Shown here: piece by piece, positions 52,503 to 60,705 of the stretch
Layout of the letters: each line of letters starts with the position of its first letter
Position numbering within the stretch: position 1 is the first letter of the stretch
Translations under genes and position numbers: made by a program
IMG/VR virus record: IMGVR_UViG_3300025120_014916
Coordinates: 1-64,000 of that record
Source: a virus
Direction: 5' to 3' (one strand)
Length of the DNA: 64,000 nucleotides
Notes under the pieces: model-generated
Told to the model about the DNA's origin: nothing
The model's database searches: none
The model's input: the letters and a program-made list of their open reading frames with translations, nothing else

Positions 52503-52931
52503 TCATCTAACGGGTTTTAATGTTTTTGGGTAATACCAGTTATTACCGGAGGAAGTAACAACATATACTTGACCCGAATAGCTATCTAGATTTTTTTTCA
52601 TATCATGAGCGTGATTTTGATTTAATTCTATGTTTACTGCATTGTTGTTAACTATAATACCGATTTCACCATTTGGTAAGTATACTAACTCACCTTCTAA
52701 ATAGTTCCAGCTTACTTTAGGCTTAGGCTTGTTAATTTCTTTCTTGCGATCATATATTTCAGACCGGTCCTTCCTGGTAAAGCCTAACTTGTCTTTTTTC
52801 TCTTTAGACTCAATAACTTTTTCTTCATACATGTCAGGATTTTTGTCTTTCAGCGCTTCAAGTTCTAGTTGCCTTTTTTCTTTAGCTTGCTCTCTGGCTT
52901 TTTTTATTTGGGATCTAGATAATTTTGCCAT
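52503..52931 (-). CDS. Small protein with basic helix and SH3-like tail
   Basis: The 142-residue protein begins MAKLSRSQIKKAREQAKEKR, a long basic/charged helix, and ends in a beta-rich domain (GELVYLPNGEIGIIVNN, GQVYVVTSSGNNWYYPKTLK) like an SH3/KOW barrel. It could bind nucleic acid or protein; no known family recognised. It is encoded above the MoxR gene by 70 bases. Confidence 0.65.
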   Translation of the reverse strand: MAKLSRSQIKKAREQAKEKRQLELEALKDKNPDMYEEKVIESKEKKDKLGFTRKDRSEIYDRKKEINKPKPKVSWNYLEGELVYLPNGEIGIIVNNNAVNIELNQNHAHDMKKNLDSYSGQVYVVTSSGNNWYYPKTLKPVR

Positions 52932-52974
52932 GGCTGTACCTTTTGTTTAATTGTTATGTTTATATTATATACCA

Positions 52975-53003
52975 ATTATAAGGTGATTGCATGAAAATTA
53001 CAA
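52975..53003 (-). promoter_or_regulatory. sigma70-like promoter ahead of the MoxR module
   Basis: Minus-strand TTGTAA (52998-53003) and TATAAT (52975-52980) are 17 bases apart in the gap after the PAP2-Fic gene. A second TATAAT lies slightly downstream. This would drive 52503-52931 and probably the MoxR gene. Confidence 0.5.
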
Positions 53004-53008
53004 GTATA

Positions 53009-54274
53009 CTATCTTAAAGCATCAAAGTACAAGTTTAATTTATCTATATAGTTATGACCTATTATTTTATTGACCCTTTCAAAGTTATAATTCATGTCTT
53101 TGCAAAGAATTGTTCTGCCAATCCTTCCATTACCATCAGAAAATGGATGTATATGCTCAAAATATGCGTGTCTCATGAATGGGTTTGAAGAATCTAGCGC
53201 GCAAAAATATTGTAGTTCATTGTAAATTTTATTAGTATCTATATATTTGTGACCGGTCGGGGAATTATGTTCAAAGTTTCGAAATTCCCCAGGTTTACCT
53301 CTTGTAAGACACTCAGGAAACATCTGGTTGTGCAAAGCAACAATATTAAAAGGGCTTTCAATATCATTAAACTTATATGAATATACTAGTGGTGCTATTA
53401 AAGTTTTTAAAAAAACACTATCAGTAACATATTCGAGAGGATACCCGCTATAAACTTTTGATGCCGCATTAATGCATTCTTGATATGGTACATTAAAGTT
53501 TTCTTTTTGATTAGACTTGTGAAGAAATGTGGCTAATGCAGTAATTGAATTATCTAGATTGTTTGACTTTTTTATCAAGAAGTTTGCAAAGCTTTTGTGA
53601 TCAGCTTTTTTTAACTTTTCAAAATTATAATTTTTATCTTGTGTTCCTGCAATAAATATTGCAGATAACATTTGGCCTATTATTTTGCCTGATGATATAT
53701 CAGTCGGGTAGTGTTTTCCGTTTTCTATTCTTGACTGGCCAATTAACTCTGCCAACATTTCCAAATCAGGCATCAATTCAGGATAAGAATCTCCAAGAAT
53801 GCCAGCTATAAAATAAGCTATACATGTATGTCCGGACGGAAAAGAAGGCGAAGATGATTCCTTAATTGACTCATAAATACTTCCCTCATCAACCAGGTAT
53901 GTTTTTGGTCGGGGCCGCTTGTGGGTGTACTTAAGTCTAAGAATGATTGTGTCTACATCTTTTAGAATATTTTTTATTTTTTTCCAATCAGGATTTAAAC
54001 TCATTTCTTCACAAAATACATTAAAACAATCTTCAACGGAACTGTCAGAAAGATTTAAAAAGCCGTCATCAAGACTAGGATTACTATAATAAAACTTTAC
54101 TGCGTCTAGATCTCTTTGATGCTCTATAGAGAAAACATCGGGACATGTTAATCGAGGTAGATTTTTTTCACTGTCTATAATAAACTTGCAATCTCTAGCA
54201 ATTCTTTTCTTAAATTTCTTAGGTACAACATTGTCGTCCTTAGTAAGATCAAATAGAGATTGTATCGAATTCAT
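53009..54274 (-). CDS. PAP2-type phosphatase domain fused to a Fic domain
   Basis: The 421-residue protein combines two enzyme families. Residues 110-200 carry the PAP2/acid phosphatase signature: K115-x6-R122P, PSFPSGHT (143-150), and SRxxxxxHxxxD (Ser181, Arg182, His188, Asp192). Residues 280-400 carry a Fic domain: LHNQMFPE, GEFRNFEHNSP, and the core HPFSDGNGRIGR with His376 and Arg384/387. Fic enzymes transfer AMP or another nucleotide to proteins; PAP2 enzymes remove phosphate. The usual inhibitory motif (S/T)xxxE(G/N) is at best degenerate (FNDIES). No transmembrane segment or signal peptide is seen, so it acts in the cytoplasm. It starts in a TAATG overlap after the zinc-ribbon gene. 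I know of no characterised phage protein with this pairing. Confidence 0.85.
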   Translation of the reverse strand: MNSIQSLFDLTKDDNVVPKKFKKRIARDCKFIIDSEKNLPRLTCPDVFSIEHQRDLDAVKFYYSNPSLDDGFLNLSDSSVEDCFNVFCEEMSLNPDWKKIKNILKDVDTIILRLKYTHKRPRPKTYLVDEGSIYESIKESSSPSFPSGHTCIAYFIAGILGDSYPELMPDLEMLAELIGQSRIENGKHYPTDISSGKIIGQMLSAIFIAGTQDKNYNFEKLKKADHKSFANFLIKKSNNLDNSITALATFLHKSNQKENFNVPYQECINAASKVYSGYPLEYVTDSVFLKTLIAPLVYSYKFNDIESPFNIVALHNQMFPECLTRGKPGEFRNFEHNSPTGHKYIDTNKIYNELQYFCALDSSNPFMRHAYFEHIHPFSDGNGRIGRTILCKDMNYNFERVNKIIGHNYIDKLNLYFDALR

Positions 54275-54813
54275 TACAGATCGCCTTCAAATTTATCGTA
54301 GTCAAGCGAGTGATACACTTCTGATATATCATCAGATATTTGTGCTATTTTAGTTCTTTGCCAATCATCTAGCTCGTAACCATCAGGAATCATTCCTAAA
54401 AGCTTTTGTGCGTATTTTGCAACTTTATAAAGTGAAGGCTTTGCCATGTAATTGTTGGATTTAATTTCGTGACTGTTAGCGTCGTTAAAACTAATCTGTG
54501 TTGATTTTGCGCCTACATCAAACAAATCATACATTGCATCTATAGAATTGTCTGTGCTATTATTAGAAGATCCTCCGCAACCGCAGTCACCCTCAGTCAA
54601 ACTAGATATTTCATACATGCTACCGCATTGTTCGCAAACTGATTCACCTTCATACATTGCTGACCCACACTCTGTACATGATCTTTTATTCTGCATGCTT
54701 CTATACAAATCTTGTCGACCCGGGTCATCAAAGCCTGATTGTAATGCGTCTTCTTTGATTTTATTTATTTCTTGAATTATAAGCTTTCTAATTATGCTTC
54801 TTTTTAGCTTCAT
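54274..54813 (-). CDS. Zinc-ribbon protein with targeting-like N-terminus
   Basis: The 179-residue protein begins MKLKRSIIRKLIIQEINK followed by IKEDA, again the small-protein N-terminus with (I/L)xE sites. Next are CTECGSAMYEGESVCEQCG, a zinc ribbon, and a CGCGG cluster. The C-terminal helical domain with LYKVAKYAQKLL and DDWQRTKIAQISDDISEVYH resembles a domain seen widely in marine phage hypotheticals (W..KI..A.D.I..VYH). Its stop overlaps the PAP2-Fic start, so the two are co-translated. Function unknown. Confidence 0.7.
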   Translation of the reverse strand: MKLKRSIIRKLIIQEINKIKEDALQSGFDDPGRQDLYRSMQNKRSCTECGSAMYEGESVCEQCGSMYEISSLTEGDCGCGGSSNNSTDNSIDAMYDLFDVGAKSTQISFNDANSHEIKSNNYMAKPSLYKVAKYAQKLLGMIPDGYELDDWQRTKIAQISDDISEVYHSLDYDKFEGDL

Positions 54814-54823
54814 GGTATATCCT

Positions 54824-55789
54824 TTAAAACATTGAGCCTGAATTGATGTTCGATATTAAATATCTTACAGACTGAGCAAAATCAAAAGGTTTTGCATTGT
54901 TTATGTAGTATTGTACTTCATCTTTTTTCATGTCACCAAAATCTTTATTTTTGTGAAGTGAGATTCTAGCTGGTACACAATAACTATTAAGTAGCTTAAC
55001 TATATTTAATGATTTTTTTCTGGCATCCGGGTCTAGACAAACAACAACTGGCGTTTTGTTTTTTACAATTTCTTTAAAAAGCAGGTAGTCTTCACCAAGC
55101 CAACTGCCTAAAATGCAAGTGGCATTGTCAGGAGCATTCATTAAATCAAATACGCCCTCTACAAGAATCAATTCTTTTTTAAAGTCTAAATTAAATTGTC
55201 TAAATATCACTTCTTTTCTGGAAACTGTACAGTTTTTGTATCTTCTTGGATTTTTTCTATTTATAGATCGCGAAACAAAATAATTTAAATTGCCGATAGC
55301 ATCATGCGAAGGAAAGATAACTCTGTCTTTAAACTCATAGCTGTTACTAACGCCTATGCAGAATTTATGTAAATGATCGTTACTCATTCCGCGTTCTTTT
55401 AAATAGTTGATATGATATCGATATCTTTGCATGCCGCGAGAACTTAAGTTTGTCAATAGTGTAAAGTCATCAGGAAGTTCAACCTTTTTTTCTTCTTCCT
55501 CTTCTATTTCTTTTTTAAACCCGCCATACGAATCTGACAGTTTTTTCGCGGTATCTTTGTTTTTTGCAAATTTAAATGCGGGCCGGCCAATATTTCTACC
55601 TTTTGACTCGCAAACCCAGCAGTGATACACACCGCTTTCTAATCGTATTGATAATTTCTTCTTTGAAGATATTTTTCCTTTTTCTTTACAGAAAGGACAT
55701 GCGATAGACACGTTTTTTTCGTCCCCAGATAGGGAATATTTACCAAAGCATGCTTCAATTAAATTTAATTTTTGAGATAATGTAATCAT
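54824..55789 (-). CDS. DNA primase (DnaG/T4 gp61-like)
   Basis: This enzyme makes RNA primers for lagging-strand synthesis. The 321-residue protein has a CHC2-type zinc domain with CPFC (31-34) and HCWVC (56-60), a helical linker, and a Toprim fold with LILVEGVFDL (Glu211) and VVVCLDPDA (Asp253, Asp255). Size is near T4 gp61 (342 aa). It has no upstream Shine-Dalgarno; a strong promoter directly before the ATG suggests a leaderless message. Confidence 0.9.
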   Translation of the reverse strand: MITLSQKLNLIEACFGKYSLSGDEKNVSIACPFCKEKGKISSKKKLSIRLESGVYHCWVCESKGRNIGRPAFKFAKNKDTAKKLSDSYGGFKKEIEEEEEKKVELPDDFTLLTNLSSRGMQRYRYHINYLKERGMSNDHLHKFCIGVSNSYEFKDRVIFPSHDAIGNLNYFVSRSINRKNPRRYKNCTVSRKEVIFRQFNLDFKKELILVEGVFDLMNAPDNATCILGSWLGEDYLLFKEIVKNKTPVVVCLDPDARKKSLNIVKLLNSYCVPARISLHKNKDFGDMKKDEVQYYINNAKPFDFAQSVRYLISNINSGSMF

Positions 55790-55795
55790 GTGTAT

Positions 55796-55824
55796 ATTAT
55801 ATCAAAACATTAATCTTTTTTCAA
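55796..55824 (-). promoter_or_regulatory. Strong sigma70-like promoter, predicted leaderless, for the primase
   Basis: Minus-strand TTGAAA (55819-55824), 17 bases, then TATAAT (55796-55801), with the ATG of the primase six bases after the -10 box. The predicted transcript start falls at the ATG. The -35 overlaps the resolvase stop codon. Confidence 0.65.
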
Positions 55825-56351
55825 ATTTTATTATACGCTCTTCCAATAACATATGCATCTGCCATATCATAACAAGCAGACAGCTCTCTAGTCTTGCCTT
55901 TGCTTGGGCCACTTTTCATAATCTTTGTTGGCCATTTTACATTTTCTTGTAACTTTACCCAATCTAAAACCTGTTCTTTGGTTGAAGCATCAGATTTTCT
56001 ATTAATTTTTAAACCTACAGACTTTCTAGCAGAATTAACATTAATTGATTCTATTTCAACATTAAGCATCTCATGGCATATCCACCTAACAGTTCCGTTA
56101 AACTGGGCTAATGTCATTAAAGTTTTTGCTGAGCTTAGTCCTGGCCTAAATGCTTGCAAGTTCTCTTCAATTCCAATTTTTGTAATATTATACTTTTTAT
56201 TTATCTTAGATATCTCAGATTTGATGTGAGCAGCTTTTTTGTAAAAGTCCTTATGTTTACTTAGTTCTATATAACCGATGTCTCTAAGTTCATCCTGGTC
56301 AAACACACAGTATCCTGTGCAACTAGTTGATACGTCTAGTGATAATAACAT
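55821..56351 (-). CDS. RuvC-like Holliday junction resolvase
   Basis: The 176-residue RNase H-fold nuclease resolves four-way and branched DNA before packaging. The first strand has LLSLDVSTSCTGY (Asp6), a second acidic motif KIGIEENL (Glu62/63), and a C-terminal YDMADAYVI (Asp162/Asp165). Spacing is as in RuvC/poxvirus-type resolvases. T4 uses a different enzyme (gp49). The start overlaps the stop of the structural gene above by one base (TAATG). Confidence 0.78.
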   Translation of the reverse strand: MLLSLDVSTSCTGYCVFDQDELRDIGYIELSKHKDFYKKAAHIKSEISKINKKYNITKIGIEENLQAFRPGLSSAKTLMTLAQFNGTVRWICHEMLNVEIESINVNSARKSVGLKINRKSDASTKEQVLDWVKLQENVKWPTKIMKSGPSKGKTRELSACYDMADAYVIGRAYNKI

Positions 56352-58732
56352 TAAAAATCCTGTTTAAGTCTGATAATAAATTCATCTTCCTCAGTCTTTG
56401 GAATCGGTTGAGAAAAATTTGCCTTCATTATAATATTAAAGTTATCATCATGAATGTTAACTGCTGAAATGTAAACAGTTGTTAAATCTCTATCAGAAAC
56501 AGCATTTGTTGGGGGATTAGGTCTAAATGTTTTATTGCTCGAGCTATTTATCTGGCCTTTTTCACAAGGTACGTTTAATATCATTGTGTGAATGTTTTGA
56601 TCACCTTTAAACTTTATATCTGTCTTGTCTTTTCCAAAATAAGGCAGGTGAGGGGTTTTTAAAACAACCATACCTTCATGATAAAATATGTCACCAATAT
56701 TATTCCATCTTGCTTGTTTTGTTTTACAATCTGCCCTGTAAAGACTTCCAGCACCATTGTCTTTAATCTTTATTTTTATCTTGCCTTCTGATCCTGTCAA
56801 GTTTTCATCATATATTTCTAAAGTCTCTTCTGTTATTTTGTTACCATAATACAGATTAGATATGTCAAAAATAGTTGTTTCATTACTGGAAAGATCTCTT
56901 GTTCTTTGAGCTATTGTAAGAACGCTACCCGGAGCTGATCCGGGGTTTTCCGGGCTAGCTCCAACTATTTGATCAAAGATAGACCCAGCTTGGAAAACTA
57001 ATCCTGGGTACAAAGAAGACGCAGGAATCAAGTCATCTAAATTTATCCTGCCATAATCTACTACACTTCCATTGTTAACATAAGACAAGCTAGCACTTTG
57101 CGCAGATATCGAAAGCGGATAATAGTCAGGATAAAACAGACCATTATCACATGGCAGCAGTGAAAGATTTCTCTTTTTTAGTGAGCCGGTGTTATAGACA
57201 AAGTCATCAGCAGTTATGTTTAATACAGTTTCTGTCATAACAGAACCGGTTAGCGATTGCAATCTCGGGTATTCGCCTTTTATAAATTCTCTTACAAAAT
57301 TTTCTAAATTTATCATCTTGCCGCCTACTCCAAAAGAGTACGCAGTATTAATAGGATCGTCTGTCTTTGTCTTTATTGTCTGAAAAGGCGTGACAATAAC
57401 TTCTCTTGTTCTCGAGTCAGGATAAAAGAAGGGGGGCACATAAAATATAAGATCAGAATACAAACTATCATCTGACACATCACAGCCTTCTTTAGTTGTC
57501 TTGACTTGATTGACACCTTGAATCGCTAGATTGTTTATTTCATGCGGGTTTAAAGCGCGCTTGAATAGCTTAACATCATGTAATTCTGCATTTAGCGGAT
57601 GATTTAATAAACTTTCTTGATTTAAAGGCTCACTTGAAATAGAAGTCAATTGCGTTAAACCTTGAGCTACAGAAACTGTCGAGTTAAAAAATGTTTCGGC
57701 TACTGAAGGGCTACCATTGTAGTAATTACCAATGCATATTATTTTATTATTACTAGTTGTAATAGAACTAGAAGGGATATGAAAATCAGTGTAATTTTTG
57801 TCAATACCAATACTGCCTGATGCATTATTAAAATTTGGATCCCAGTACACAGTTACATGATGCCAATTATTCTTTCTTAAAGCAAAAGAGGAAGTAAATA
57901 TCAAATCACTTTGACCATTAATGTTATTTAAATTTATACTTGCAGGCGTAATGTCAGCACTATGACTAAGTTGTAATAATATTTTATAATCATCAACTAG
58001 ATTATACTCATCTCTCAAAGAGCCTGTAACTAAACTTACAGCAATTGACGATGACATGTGAAATATTGTTCCTGCTGAAAACTCAGCGCTGGGTGTTACA
58101 TTGTCATACCTGGGATTGATCCAGAAATCAAGTGTAAACCCAGCTGATGGGTTGTACACATCATTTTTGTTTGGGTAGATTAAACAACTATCGTCGGGAG
58201 TATTGTTTGTTGTATAAAAATTAAGACAGTTAAAGTTTGTATAGTGTATTCCAGAGTCTGGATATCTGTGTTTGTGATATGGGTATAATATGTTGTTTAA
58301 ATTTCGTTTAACAACATGGTTTAAATTAAACTTTAAAGGTGTGTCAAATCTAAAAATATCAAGAAGTTTGGAAAATCTAATGTTTTTCGGTGCTTTGTTT
58401 GATGCATCTAAATACTCAGACATGTGACTATGTATGTCAATACCCGGAGATGAGTATTTAGATGCAGATGTGATTGTTTTTACTTTTGCATCACTTAAAA
58501 CATTATCAATATTAAAATCTAACTCGTTAAACGCAATATTATCTTTTTTTAAATTGACCTCAGTGATATTATCACTAGCAATATTGCGAATACATTTTGA
58601 TCTTATAGGTGAAACATAAACACTACCAGTCGCAGGTATTTCTCCGATTGAAGAAGAAATGAAATGTACCTGTGGTCTGGTTTTGATAGTTGTTGTTTCA
58701 AACAATTCACGTGATAGTTTAATAAAGGACAT
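56351..58732 (-). CDS. Virion structural protein with LamG-like domain
   Basis: The 793-residue protein starts MSFIKLSRELFETTTIKTRP. A concanavalin/LamG-like region (about 190-400) has FTLDFWINPRY, SFALRKNNWHHVTVYWDP, and ELHDVKLFKRALNPHEINNLA, as in phage LamG-type tail proteins. The C-terminus ends VNIHDDNFNIIMKANFSQPI ... IRLKQDF, which resembles the end of the 401-aa neighbour. Tail or baseplate role is likely; LamG may bind a glycan. Stop overlaps the resolvase start. Confidence 0.65.
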   Translation of the reverse strand: MSFIKLSRELFETTTIKTRPQVHFISSSIGEIPATGSVYVSPIRSKCIRNIASDNITEVNLKKDNIAFNELDFNIDNVLSDAKVKTITSASKYSSPGIDIHSHMSEYLDASNKAPKNIRFSKLLDIFRFDTPLKFNLNHVVKRNLNNILYPYHKHRYPDSGIHYTNFNCLNFYTTNNTPDDSCLIYPNKNDVYNPSAGFTLDFWINPRYDNVTPSAEFSAGTIFHMSSSIAVSLVTGSLRDEYNLVDDYKILLQLSHSADITPASINLNNINGQSDLIFTSSFALRKNNWHHVTVYWDPNFNNASGSIGIDKNYTDFHIPSSSITTSNNKIICIGNYYNGSPSVAETFFNSTVSVAQGLTQLTSISSEPLNQESLLNHPLNAELHDVKLFKRALNPHEINNLAIQGVNQVKTTKEGCDVSDDSLYSDLIFYVPPFFYPDSRTREVIVTPFQTIKTKTDDPINTAYSFGVGGKMINLENFVREFIKGEYPRLQSLTGSVMTETVLNITADDFVYNTGSLKKRNLSLLPCDNGLFYPDYYPLSISAQSASLSYVNNGSVVDYGRINLDDLIPASSLYPGLVFQAGSIFDQIVGASPENPGSAPGSVLTIAQRTRDLSSNETTIFDISNLYYGNKITEETLEIYDENLTGSEGKIKIKIKDNGAGSLYRADCKTKQARWNNIGDIFYHEGMVVLKTPHLPYFGKDKTDIKFKGDQNIHTMILNVPCEKGQINSSSNKTFRPNPPTNAVSDRDLTTVYISAVNIHDDNFNIIMKANFSQPIPKTEEDEFIIRLKQDF

Positions 58733-58733
58733 A

Positions 58734-59939
58734 TTAAAAATCTAGTCTGACTCTCATAGTAAGGTCTTTTTCATCATTTTTCTCAACAGGCCTACTTAAT
58801 TTTGAAACTGCCAACAATTGCTCATTTGCATCATAAAGTCCTACTGTTGTTATAAAAGAAAAAGCTTTTTGGATTGATTGTTGCGATTCGTCAATTACTA
58901 CAATTCTACCTTCAGAATCTGTGTAAGTTGGATTTGAAGAGAAGTTAAATTCATCTGCTGTAGCTCTACAAAATATCAAGGTTGAATTGATTTGTGTATT
59001 GTTTTGAAAAGTTAAAAATGTTTGTGAACCGCTTCCAAATCTTGTGGTTGCAAAATGATCTATACAATCATCCATCGATGCTGACACGATAAAGTTTGGA
59101 ATTAGCTTATCTTCCATTACCACTTTGCCACTCGCAGCGCCCACAGCATTAATAGAACCGCTTATTAATTGAGAGCCTGAACAGATTTTTTCAATGTCAA
59201 GCACTACTATACCTTTTTGATAGAATATTAATCCTAATGTTTCTGATGTGTTTGAACTATTAACAATGTTGCCCACATCTCCACCAAAGCTTGATCTTTC
59301 AATACTGCTAGCAGCGCCTACGTCTGTTAGTATAATAGAACCGCTAATTGAAGAATTGAAGACGTTACTCTGGCCGCCTACAGGTAGTGCACCATCTTCA
59401 GCCTTCTCTGCTGCTGATGCGCTTCGATACATCCTCATTGCAAATGTTTCTCGCTTAATTCCATCACGGACAAATAATCTTTTAAAGTTAAGAAAAAGTG
59501 CTGTATCAATCTTATCAGCATCAGTTGCACTACCAAAAGGAGCTGTGAACTGTTGTGTATTATCTCCTAATAAATCCTGTGTAAACTGATTATAAACTGC
59601 AACTTTCTCTCTCATCATTAATGACTTACTAGGGAATAGAAGCTTGTCATTAATGTCAGTGCCTGTAGATGAATTAGTAACTATATCGGAAGTTTTAAAC
59701 ACACCCAATGTTATGTCAAACAACTCATTTGATGTTTGAAGTGTAAAGTCTTGATCGTAAACTGTCTGATAGATAGAGCTAGTGACGCCTGGATCTGCTG
59801 TTGTTCCCGTCACAAAAACTTTAAACTTTTTTCTAGTTAGTGATCCGGATATATCTTCTTCAACAAAATCTATTAACTGATTTAACGTTGATCTTGTGGT
59901 TTTAATATCAGCGCTTGATATTGTTTTAAAAGTTGCCAT
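58734..59939 (-). CDS. Virion structural protein of T4-like marine phages
   Basis: The 401-residue protein begins MATFKTISSADIKTTRSTLNQLIDFVEEDI and has SIYQTVYDQDFTLQTSNELFDITLGV. This matches a structural protein I recall from T4-like cyanophages. Its C-terminus (VGLYDANEQLLAVSKLSRPV ... MRVRLDF) parallels the end of the neighbouring 793-aa protein. Probably tail or baseplate. It ends TAATATG, one base before the next start. Confidence 0.72.
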   Translation of the reverse strand: MATFKTISSADIKTTRSTLNQLIDFVEEDISGSLTRKKFKVFVTGTTADPGVTSSIYQTVYDQDFTLQTSNELFDITLGVFKTSDIVTNSSTGTDINDKLLFPSKSLMMREKVAVYNQFTQDLLGDNTQQFTAPFGSATDADKIDTALFLNFKRLFVRDGIKRETFAMRMYRSASAAEKAEDGALPVGGQSNVFNSSISGSIILTDVGAASSIERSSFGGDVGNIVNSSNTSETLGLIFYQKGIVVLDIEKICSGSQLISGSINAVGAASGKVVMEDKLIPNFIVSASMDDCIDHFATTRFGSGSQTFLTFQNNTQINSTLIFCRATADEFNFSSNPTYTDSEGRIVVIDESQQSIQKAFSFITTVGLYDANEQLLAVSKLSRPVEKNDEKDLTMRVRLDF

Positions 59940-59949
59940 TATTTTTTCC

Positions 59950-60636
59950 TTATGATATTCTGCATTCTATAGTTTTTGTCAAGCCAGAATTAATACCTAT
60001 AACTTTTATATAAGTTCTTATGTAAGATGAACCAGCTACGCTGTATGTATTGAACGTGCTTGTTGCAAAAGATTTAATTCTAAGCGGTATTTTTGCTGAA
60101 ATTGAATCACCTGTTGACGATTGACTAGTTGGCATTCTATACACTGCAATATTATCTGTGTATCTTACGTCTGGTGTTTCACCAACAATACCTAAAAACA
60201 AATGATTGATTTCAACCAAAACCTCAGGATCAAGTAAATCATATTCGATTGTTGTACCCGTCTGTGAAGCAATTTCAATATTCAATGAGAGTATTGAGAC
60301 GTTTGATTTTCTATCAAATGTAATTGGATTTGTTTTTGATGTCAAAGTCAAAGTTGGCATGTGAGTCAAAAACTCATTTGATATACTCACTAGCGGATAT
60401 TTCAACCCTAAGCTTCCAACTGTCATAGCTTCCATTACAGGCGTGTTTTTTTCTATTTTTTCTTTTCCCACTGTTCTACCGAATTGTTGAATAATGCCAT
60501 AGTCAATTTCATCATCAGCTAGCGCAAATTGATATATTGAAAAAGATCCATCATTTTTTGCTAGTGCTTGTCTTCCCAAATCTGTTAAAACAGCATCAAC
60601 AATAATGTTATTTGTTGAATGATCTAAAAATCCCAT
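59950..60636 (-). CDS. Virion structural protein, conserved in T4-like marine phages
   Basis: The 228-residue protein begins MGFLDHSTNNIIVDAVLTDLGR and continues LAKNDGSFSIYQFALADDEIDYGII. This N-terminal pattern (LTDxGRxxLAxxDGSFxIxxFALxDDEIDY) is familiar from T4-like cyanophage structural proteins. Beta-rich remainder. Probably baseplate or tail-associated. Starts after AGAGGAATATAAGA. Confidence 0.72.
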   Translation of the reverse strand: MGFLDHSTNNIIVDAVLTDLGRQALAKNDGSFSIYQFALADDEIDYGIIQQFGRTVGKEKIEKNTPVMEAMTVGSLGLKYPLVSISNEFLTHMPTLTLTSKTNPITFDRKSNVSILSLNIEIASQTGTTIEYDLLDPEVLVEINHLFLGIVGETPDVRYTDNIAVYRMPTSQSSTGDSISAKIPLRIKSFATSTFNTYSVAGSSYIRTYIKVIGINSGLTKTIECRIS

Positions 60637-60705
60637 TTCTTATATTCCTCTTTAATAATGTATTTATGCATATAAATATAACTTAGCTAAAATTTTTAGT
60701 AAAAC

